Shown here one piece after another: positions 43,420-52,453 of a stretch of 52,453 bases of DNA; the first letter of the stretch is position 1, and every line of letters begins with the position of its first letter. The translations under genes and the position numbers were made by a program. This DNA comes from Candidatus Gallionella acididurans. GTDB taxonomy: Bacteria; Pseudomonadota; Gammaproteobacteria; Burkholderiales; Gallionellaceae. The notes beneath the pieces were generated by a model. The model did no database searches. It had not been told where the DNA came from and saw nothing but the letters and a program-made list of their open reading frames with translations. Location: NCBI GenBank assembly GCA_001577345.1, contig LSLI01000012.1, positions 1 through 52,453 of the forward strand, given 5' to 3'.

Positions 43420-46400
43420 TTACAGCTTGAGGTGAGTTGGTTTTGCACCGCTTTCCTGCAGCGCGCGCTGTACATAAGCGACGAAGTCAACCTGGCGAAA
43501 CTGTTTGGCGCTGACATTCACTGCCAGCGTCAAATCACGGGTCAGCGCGTCATTCTGCCATTTCCCGAGTTGCGCGCAGGCGGTTTGCAACACCCACAAA
43601 CCGATCGGCACGATCAGCCCGGTTTCCTCGGCCAAGGGAATGAATTCGTCTGGAGGAATCAGGCCGCGCTGGGGGTGTTCCCAGCGCAACAATACTTCCG
43701 CCCCCAACGGTCGGCGTAACCTGTCCACCTGGATCTGGTATTGCAAGCGGAACTGCTGTTTTTCAAGCGCTTGGCGCAGATCCGCTTCCAATGTGGCGCG
43801 CGCCTGCAACGCCGTTTGCATGTGCGGATCGAAAAAGCGAATGGCATTGCGCCCTTGGGCCTTGGCCTGGTACATGGCGACATCGGTGTGCTGAAGCAGA
43901 TCAGCCGCGCTTTCCAAATGCCCGCGAAACAGGCTGACGCCGATACTGACCGTGGAAAGACACTCAAACCCGGAAAGCACATAGGGTTTATCCAGCTCAC
44001 CGAGTATCTTTTCCGCGACCGATTCGGTCAGTGCCGCCGCCTCATTTTCGATGCTGCTCAAATTTTCCAGCACTACCACGAATTCATCGCCGCCCATCCT
44101 GGCCACGCTGTCACCCTCGCGCACACAGGCATGCAAGCGGCTTGCCACGGCGACCAACAACTCATCGCCCGCCGCATGCCCGCGCGTGTCATTGATGGTT
44201 TTGAAGTGATCCAGATCCAGGAACAGCAAGGCGCCATACCTGCCGGAGCGTGAGCCGGTCGCCATCGCCTGCTGCAAACGATCCAGCAGCAAACGGCGAT
44301 TCGGCAGCTTGGTCAACGCGTCGTAAAAGGCCAGCTGGTGGATTTCCTGTTCGGATTGCTTCAGATTGCTGATATCGCGGAACACCGCGACGTAATGCGA
44401 CACCTGTTTCTGTCCATTGTATACGGCCGTGATGGTCATTGATTTCGGATAGACGCTGCCGTCCTTGCGTTTGTCCCACACCTCGCCGGCCCATTTTCCG
44501 GTATCGAGCAGGGTAGACCACATGGCCTGAAAAAAAGCCTCATTGTGCCGGCCGGACTGCAGGATGCGCGGGCTCTGACCTACCACCTCATCCGAACCAT
44601 AGCCGGTAATGTCATGGAAGGACTGATTGACGCGCAAAATCCTGCCATCCGGCGCAGTGATCATGATCGCCTCCTGGGTATTGAAGGTAACCGCAGCGAT
44701 GCGCAATGCCTCGTCGGCGAGCTTGCGTTCCGTGATATTGCGGCATGCGCCATACAAGGTTCCATCCGGCAAGGTGGCCGCATTCATTTCGAATGACACA
44801 TGGGTCCCGTCTTTCCGGTTCAGCCGGATCTCTCTGGTAGTCACCCCGCCCGATTGAACGATGCCGCGGAAACGTTCCCGGTAGACGTCGCGAAAAGCAG
44901 GAGTCACCAGTTCAAACATGTTGTTGCCGACCAGTTCTGCCCGGGAATAGCCCAGGGCAAATTCGAAGCGTTCGTTGATATACAGCAAGTTTTCGGTTGC
45001 CGGGTCCGCAACAAATACCGCATCAGCGGCGTTATCCATCAACATGCGCGATTTTTGTTCACTGTTGCGCAGCTCAATTTCAGCCTTCTTGCGCGCGATA
45101 ATATCACGGCTCGCGGCATACAGGTAATGTTCGCCATCTATATCGGCCCCCGTGATGCTGACCTCTACATCGATCACGGTGCCGTCCTTGCGACGGTGCC
45201 GGGTCTCGAACAAGGCGCCATCCACCGTAATCAGTTGTTTGAAGCGTTCCATCAGTTCAGCCGGCGACCATTGCGCATCCCAGTCGGCCACGCTGAGTTT
45301 TGCCGCTTCTTCCCGGGTATAGCCCAGCATCTGGCAAAAAGTATCATTGAACTCCACGATGTTCCCGCGCATATCCATGATGTGGATACCCTCAAGCGCA
45401 GACTTCATCAGCGCCTGATGCCGGCGCACCAGCACATCGTTTTTCCGTTCAATTATTTTGCGCTCGGTGATGTCCAATATCGTCGCGACTATGTGCCGGA
45501 CGCCTTGAATGGTGGTTAATCCTGCGGACAGGCTGCCCGTAAATATGCTGCCGTCTTTTCTCTTGAATTGCGCCTCGAAATTCACGCACAGACCCTTGGA
45601 TTCAAGCTCGTCGACATATTTCCTGCGGACTTCCAGATCAATCCAGAAATTGAAATCCAGGATGATATTTCCCATCAACTCTTGTTTTGTATAACCGCTG
45701 AGCTGGGTAAATGCATTATTAATATCGGTAATATGGCCATCGTACAAACGACTGATGATTTCTGCGTTCGGGCTGCCATTAAAAGTGATCTCGACACGCT
45801 CTTTGGCCTCCTGAATCGACTGCTCAACGGCTCTGCGTTCGGTAACATCATGGATGATGGGGAGGAAAAGGGTGCGGCCAGCCACCTCCAGCAACGAGCA
45901 TTGCACTTCGACGGTGCGAATTTCACCGCCGGACAAGCAATGCGTAACAATAAAACTGCTGTCCTTTTCTTTCAGCATCCGCTCAAGAAATCCTTCAACC
46001 TGCTCTGGCGACAGGGTATTGATTTGGCCGATATTCATGTTCCTCAGATGCTCCGGCGAATAGCCGTAAAAACGGCTGGCGGCCATATTGGCATCCACGA
46101 TCATTCCCGAAGCAGGATCGATCAGCAGCATGATGGAATTATGCTGCTCAAATATCTGCCGGAATTGCAGCTCAACCTGTCGCGCAGTCACTTCTGCCCG
46201 TTTGCGCCCCGCCTGCAAAGCCGCGACCATCAGATTGACCAGCACCAGAGTGGCCAGATACAGCCACAACACGAATAAGCCGTGCTCGGTTGCCACGGTA
46301 CGAAATGGCCCCGACCCGAGGCTGGTCGCCACGGTGGCCATACCCGCCGGCAACAGCACAGCCAATGATGAGCCCGTCACCCCAAAGCGCATCGCCGCCC

Positions 46401-47091
46401 AAACGACCAGCGGCAACAACGTAAAGACCAATGGCAATGCATGGCTATCGTTGTTGAGGAAAAACACGCCCCAGCCCAAGACCAGCGTGAGTGAAGTCCA
46501 GGCCAGAAATTCCACCCGATGCGCCCATGCATATTTAAACTGGGGAAAGGATATATTGAGCAGCAATGGTACCGCCATCAACACGCCCACGACATCGCCC
46601 GCCCACCAGGACAGCCAGGCCAGGCCGCTATTCTGCGCCGGCAACACCCCGAACAGCCTCAGACTGATCACCCCTGCGCTGGCACTGGCCAGCATCCCAA
46701 GTACTGCGGCTGCAACAAGGAACGAGATGTCCCTGGCACGGTCCAGTGCACCCTGGAATTTCAATCGTTGCAGCACCCATGCGGCAAGCAGCGGCCCGGC
46801 GGTATTCCCCAGCGCGATGCAGCTGTCCAGCAACGGGGAGGAATCAATCGAATAATTGGTCGCCAGCGCACCCAGGAATATTCCCGGCCAGCAGATATAA
46901 CCCCAGCGCAGCAGCGCCGCCACGGCAATGCCGGTAGGCAGCCAGATCAAGGTGATGTGGGAATCGACGGATGGCAGCGCAAGGCCCAGCCTGCCGCAGA
47001 CAAAGTATGCCAGCGCGACCGACAGCAGTTTCACGGCATCGATGAATGCACGATGTTTGAATAGTCTGGTCATCATCATGGGCGGTGTCAT
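43420..47091 (-). CDS. MASE1-PAS-GGDEF-(truncated EAL) cyclic-di-GMP signalling protein
   Basis: 1223 residues before a premature TAA. The N-terminus (about residues 15-290) is a MASE1 membrane sensor (ALAYFVCGRLGLALP, ITLIWLPTGIAVAALLRWGY). Several PAS domains follow (about residues 310-930). The GGDEF domain reads MGGDEF near residue 1000, with an RxxD inhibitory site five residues before it (REGDSVARM), so diguanylate cyclase activity is plausible. The EAL domain begins with LGAEVLLRWEHPQRG and NVSAKQFRQ but stops at KPTHLKL. The C-terminal half of EAL lies in frame at 43033-43419. As it stands the protein should make but not degrade cyclic-di-GMP. A sequencing error is the main alternative. 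Confidence 0.88.
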   Translation of the reverse strand: MTPPMMMTRLFKHRAFIDAVKLLSVALAYFVCGRLGLALPSVDSHITLIWLPTGIAVAALLRWGYICWPGIFLGALATNYSIDSSPLLDSCIALGNTAGPLLAAWVLQRLKFQGALDRARDISFLVAAAVLGMLASASAGVISLRLFGVLPAQNSGLAWLSWWAGDVVGVLMAVPLLLNISFPQFKYAWAHRVEFLAWTSLTLVLGWGVFFLNNDSHALPLVFTLLPLVVWAAMRFGVTGSSLAVLLPAGMATVATSLGSGPFRTVATEHGLFVLWLYLATLVLVNLMVAALQAGRKRAEVTARQVELQFRQIFEQHNSIMLLIDPASGMIVDANMAASRFYGYSPEHLRNMNIGQINTLSPEQVEGFLERMLKEKDSSFIVTHCLSGGEIRTVEVQCSLLEVAGRTLFLPIIHDVTERRAVEQSIQEAKERVEITFNGSPNAEIISRLYDGHITDINNAFTQLSGYTKQELMGNIILDFNFWIDLEVRRKYVDELESKGLCVNFEAQFKRKDGSIFTGSLSAGLTTIQGVRHIVATILDITERKIIERKNDVLVRRHQALMKSALEGIHIMDMRGNIVEFNDTFCQMLGYTREEAAKLSVADWDAQWSPAELMERFKQLITVDGALFETRHRRKDGTVIDVEVSITGADIDGEHYLYAASRDIIARKKAEIELRNSEQKSRMLMDNAADAVFVADPATENLLYINERFEFALGYSRAELVGNNMFELVTPAFRDVYRERFRGIVQSGGVTTREIRLNRKDGTHVSFEMNAATLPDGTLYGACRNITERKLADEALRIAAVTFNTQEAIMITAPDGRILRVNQSFHDITGYGSDEVVGQSPRILQSGRHNEAFFQAMWSTLLDTGKWAGEVWDKRKDGSVYPKSMTITAVYNGQKQVSHYVAVFRDISNLKQSEQEIHQLAFYDALTKLPNRRLLLDRLQQAMATGSRSGRYGALLFLDLDHFKTINDTRGHAAGDELLVAVASRLHACVREGDSVARMGGDEFVVVLENLSSIENEAAALTESVAEKILGELDKPYVLSGFECLSTVSIGVSLFRGHLESAADLLQHTDVAMYQAKAQGRNAIRFFDPHMQTALQARATLEADLRQALEKQQFRLQYQIQVDRLRRPLGAEVLLRWEHPQRGLIPPDEFIPLAEETGLIVPIGLWVLQTACAQLGKWQNDALTRDLTLAVNVSAKQFRQVDFVAYVQRALQESGAKPTHLKL

Positions 47092-47395
47092 CGATCAGGG
47101 CGCAGAGGGAATGCATGCCCGGCGCACAGCGGAGTGCGCAAGCCAGCGCAACGCACCAAGCCGCGATGGCGGCCCGGGACAGCACTGTTGCAAAATGAAC
47201 ACTTCAAATCACCGGCCAAGCAACGCCCCCCTGTGTTGCAGATTTATCGGTTAGGTTCCAACTCTGGACAAGGACATATTAATTCCAATCCTGCCGCGCA
47301 GGAAGATATAAATAAAGCCAACCGGACAAGACGGGCACGACGCAACACCTTATAATCGCATCCTTAATTTACGTCCCGCACATTCGGAGTCCGCC
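47092..47395. other. Divergent spacer between the cyclic-di-GMP gene and acnA
   Basis: About 304 bases with no gene. It holds a short inverted repeat (GCGCAC 47122-47127 with GTGCGC 47134-47139) and, near acnA, a TATAAT box. No promoter for the signalling gene was resolved. Confidence 0.5.
47351..47356 (+). promoter_or_regulatory. Candidate -10 box for acnA
   Basis: TATAAT at 47351-47356 lies 39 bases before the acnA ATG, and GGAG six bases before that ATG gives a ribosome site. The -35 box is not clear. Confidence 0.4.
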
Positions 47396-50110
<2,715 letters not shown>

Positions 50111-50189
50111 ACAGAACTCGAAATAACAGGGTAGGATGGGTAAAGCATCGCGGTATCCGTCAATTGTGGACGTAGCAATGGGATCGATA

Positions 50190-50252
50190 TGGAGTGCGGC
50201 GACATGTCGCCGCTTTTTTTAAAGCGTAGACAAGTCTACGCACTCCAAAAAA
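50190..50252. repeat. Double-hairpin composite repeat, copy 3
   Basis: GGAGTGC 50191-50197, the hairpin GGCGACATGTCGCC, a T/A-rich centre, the hairpin GTAGACAAGTCTAC and ACTCC followed by AAAAAA. The inner hairpin order matches copy 2. The sequence between acnA and fumC also begins with a degenerate GTAGGATGGGTAAAGC stretch seen in other intergenic repeats. Confidence 0.85.
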
Positions 50253-50339
50253 TTTAGGTGGCCCCTAAAAATACTCACGCCAGCGCAGACTGGTATGACA
50301 AATTTTTAGAAGTTCCCTGCAGTTTTAGGAGAAATCACG

Positions 50340-51740
50340 ATGACCACCAGAACTGAACGCGACTCTTTCGGCCCGATCGAGGTGCCCGCAGATCAACTGT
50401 GGGGGGCGCAGACGCAGCGCTCGCTGCAGTATTTTCATATCTCGTCCGAGCGCATGCCGTCAGAGATTGTGATGGCACTTGCCGGAATAAAACGCGCTTG
50501 CGCGCTGGTCAACCGCGATCTCGGCCTGTTGGACCAGGACAAGGCCAGCGCGATCATGCAGGCGGCGGACGAAGTGCTGGCCGGACAGCACGACAGTGAA
50601 TTCCCGCTGTCGGTCTGGCAGACCGGTTCGGGCACGCAGAGCAACATGAATGTCAACGAGGTGCTCGCCAACCGCGCCTCGGAGCTGCTCGGCGGGGCGC
50701 GCGGTGCGGCGCGAAAAATCCATCCCAACGACGAAGTCAATTTCGGCCAGTCATCCAACGACATCTTCCCGACCGCGATGCACCTCGCCGCGGTGACCGG
50801 CATCCACAACAAGCTGCTGCCTGCATTGCGCACGCTGCGCGCGACTCTGCAAATGAAATCCGACGCGTTTTCCGACATCGTCAAGATCGGCCGCACCCAT
50901 CTGCAGGACGCGACGCCGCTGACGCTGGGCCAGGAATTTTCCGGCTATGTGGCGCAACTGGATCAGGCAGAGAAACTGCTGGTCGCGGCGCTGGCGCCGC
51001 TATACGAATTGGCGGCGGGCGGCACCGCAGTCGGTACCGGGCTGAACACCCACGCCGAGTTCGGCACGCGCGTTGCTGCGGAACTGGCACGCAGTACCGG
51101 CCTGCCGTTTTGCAGCGCCGCCAACAAGTTCGCCGCGCTGGCCGCGCATGACGCGCTGGTGGCCGCGCACGGCGCGCTCAAGACGCTGGCCGTCGCGTTG
51201 ATGAAAATCGCCAACGACGTGCGCTGGCTGTCCTCCGGCCCGCGTTCCGGCCTGGGCGAGATCAGCATCCCGGAAAACGAGCCAGGCAGCTCTATCATGC
51301 CGGGCAAAGTGAATCCCACCCAGTGCGAGGCGCTGACGATGCTGTGCTGCCAGGTGTTCGGCAACGATGTCGCGATCACCGTCGGCGGCGCCTCGGGCAA
51401 CTTCGAGCTGAATGTGTTCAAGCCGCTGATCGCGCATAATTTCTCCCACAGCCTGCGCCTGCTCGCCGACGGCATGGCCAGCTTCGAGGAACATTGCGTG
51501 CGTGGCATAAAAGCCAATCGCGGCCGGGTCGCCGAACTGATGGAACGCTCGCTGATGCTGGTCACCGCGCTGACCCCGCACATCGGCTACGACCGCGCCG
51601 CCGAGATCGCCAAGCGCGCCCACCATGACGGCAGCACGCTCAAGCAGGCGGCGCTGGCACTGGGCTATGTCACGGAGCAGGATTTCGAGCACTGGGTGCG
51701 CCCGGAAGACATGGTACACCCCGGTAAAAATGAGCTTTGA
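50340..51740 (+). CDS. fumC: Class II fumarate hydratase FumC
   Basis: 466 residues of the oxygen-stable class II fumarase, converting fumarate and malate without an Fe-S cluster. Signatures are [38 protein letters not shown] and the conserved [15 protein letters not shown] (catalytic Ser loop). AGGAG with good spacing precedes the ATG. It follows acnA but is separated by a repeat-containing spacer. Pairing a class II fumarase with AcnA fits an organism that meets peroxide, consistent with the OxyR/rubrerythrin module nearby, though this is inference. Confidence 0.97.
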   Translation: MTTRTERDSFGPIEVPADQLWGAQTQRSLQYFHISSERMPSEIVMALAGIKRACALVNRDLGLLDQDKASAIMQAADEVLAGQHDSEFPLSVWQTGSGTQSNMNVNEVLANRASELLGGARGAARKIHPNDEVNFGQSSNDIFPTAMHLAAVTGIHNKLLPALRTLRATLQMKSDAFSDIVKIGRTHLQDATPLTLGQEFSGYVAQLDQAEKLLVAALAPLYELAAGGTAVGTGLNTHAEFGTRVAAELARSTGLPFCSAANKFAALAAHDALVAAHGALKTLAVALMKIANDVRWLSSGPRSGLGEISIPENEPGSSIMPGKVNPTQCEALTMLCCQVFGNDVAITVGGASGNFELNVFKPLIAHNFSHSLRLLADGMASFEEHCVRGIKANRGRVAELMERSLMLVTALTPHIGYDRAAEIAKRAHHDGSTLKQAALALGYVTEQDFEHWVRPEDMVHPGKNEL

Positions 51741-51923
51741 TTATGATGCGATTCCCTGCATCGCGCTCGTCCCGTCAAGGAAACCTGATACTTGCCCGGC
51801 GCACTATCGGTTGGAGCAACTTTGCCTGGTGCGGAACCCGGGCTTTGCTTGGGTAAAACCATATTCCTTGCAGGTAAATTCCCCAACTGATATTGTCGAT
51901 TCAGCGCACTAAAAAGGCTGGAT
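51741..51923. other. Spacer after fumC
   Basis: 183 bases without a recognisable gene. A weak ribosome site AAGG lies 6 bases before the ATG of the next gene. No convincing terminator was found after fumC. Confidence 0.4.
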
Positions 51924-52453
51924 ATGGCCATTACGCAAAAACCCAATTACACCATCCTGCTCCCGGGCATACTCACGTTCCTGCTGGGCAGCGCAGTTCT
52001 GTTCGGCTGGTGGTTCGATTTCCCGATACTGACACACATCCAGGTTGACTGGGCCGCAATGGCGCCCGTCACGGCACTGTGTTTCCTGCTGAGCGGCCTG
52101 GCATTGCTGACAAACAGAAAATCCCCGCAACAGCCTGTGACGGCAGCACAACGCACCCTTGTCTGGCTGTTACTGCTGCTGGCAGGAGCAAGAGTTGTCG
52201 AACTGGTTTCGGGTCAGGATTTCGGCATCGATTTTCTGCTGTCGGGTATGAAATTCAACAATGTCGCGCACATGGCCCCGGTAACCGCGGCCGGATTCAT
52301 GGTATTCGCTACCGGAATGCTGACCATGCAACTGGCCGACGGCCGGGAGACTCAGATAGCAGTCCGTATCATGGCAGGCGCGCTGCTGATAACGGGATTG
52401 GCGATCGCCGTCGGATTCTGGCTCAATTTCAAGTTCATATTCGGAATACTGTA
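51924..52453 (+). CDS. N-terminal membrane sensor region of a signalling protein (partial)
   Basis: The frame runs from ATG 51924 off the right edge, giving 176 residues with several membrane helices: LPGILTFLLGSAVLFGWWF, MAPVTALCFLLSGLALLT, LVWLLLLLAGARVVELV, MAPVTAAGFMVFATGML and MAGALLITGLAIAVGFWL. The repeated MAPVTA-FxLxGxAL pattern (residues about 48-61 and 118-131) is common in N-terminal sensor regions of PAS/GGDEF proteins and histidine kinases. The effector domain lies beyond the window, so the type cannot be settled. AAGG six bases upstream supports the start. Confidence 0.6.
   Translation, partial: MAITQKPNYTILLPGILTFLLGSAVLFGWWFDFPILTHIQVDWAAMAPVTALCFLLSGLALLTNRKSPQQPVTAAQRTLVWLLLLLAGARVVELVSGQDFGIDFLLSGMKFNNVAHMAPVTAAGFMVFATGMLTMQLADGRETQIAVRIMAGALLITGLAIAVGFWLNFKFIFGIL

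Noticed and set aside
47122..47139. Short GCGCAC/GTGCGC inverted repeat in the acnA spacer as an operator
   Set aside because: It is only six base pairs per arm with no known regulator match and could occur by chance in this GC-rich DNA.

Overview
The window looks like a chromosomal segment of a betaproteobacterium. The grpE-dnaK-dnaJ block, the TfpZ-type pilin accessory protein, the short QueF, the OxyR sequence and the repeat families recall Nitrosomonadales such as Gallionellaceae, but that placement is inference. Coding density is high, most genes have AGGAG-like ribosome sites, and no rRNA, tRNA, CRISPR array or prophage was seen.

Layout. 1-3.1 kb: the tail of a probable opgH, opgD (periplasmic glucans) and a convergent MFS transporter whose motif A is interrupted by a palindrome-rich in-frame insert. 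3.1-7.8 kb: grpE, dnaK and dnaJ with two recognisable heat-shock (sigma-32) promoters and a strong hairpin between dnaK and dnaJ, then tfpZ. 7.9-10.4 kb, minus strand: DUF190 plus the FluC fluoride channel, and a coupled pair of an ATP-grasp-like protein and a chalcone-isomerase-like secreted protein. 10.6-24.8 kb, minus strand: a nearly complete fatty-acid utilisation cluster (FadE, SDR, FadD, thioesterase, GDSL lipoprotein, FadL, dehydrogenase/hydratase fusion, thiolase). It is interrupted by a REP-associated transposase with REP palindromes, a GFA protein and an AT-richer zinc-ribbon/deoxyribosyltransferase-like gene.

25.2-33.8 kb: radA, two small lipoproteins, an EmrA/EmrB efflux pair, a flavin reductase-like protein and a DinG/YoaA helicase. 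33.8-37.6 kb: oxyR with both redox cysteines, a candidate operator, then rubrerythrin, an Fe-S oxidoreductase and DUF3501 (a peroxide-response module), followed by an orphan tatA. 37.6-43 kb: smc, divergent queF, and an FGGY kinase. 43-47.1 kb: a MASE1-PAS-GGDEF-EAL protein in which a single nonsense codon replaces the metal-binding glutamate of the EAL domain. 47.4-52.4 kb: acnA, fumC and the start of a membrane sensor cut by the window end.

Scattered between genes are several structured repeats. The most notable is a roughly 62-bp double-hairpin element present three times (29.3, 31.6 and 50.2 kb), once in the opposite orientation. A 48-bp tandem repeat at 10.5 kb has compensatory stem changes. 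Others are the RAYT-associated REPs, a 91-nt hairpin and a long inverted repeat upstream (on the plus-strand map, to the left) of radA's stop.
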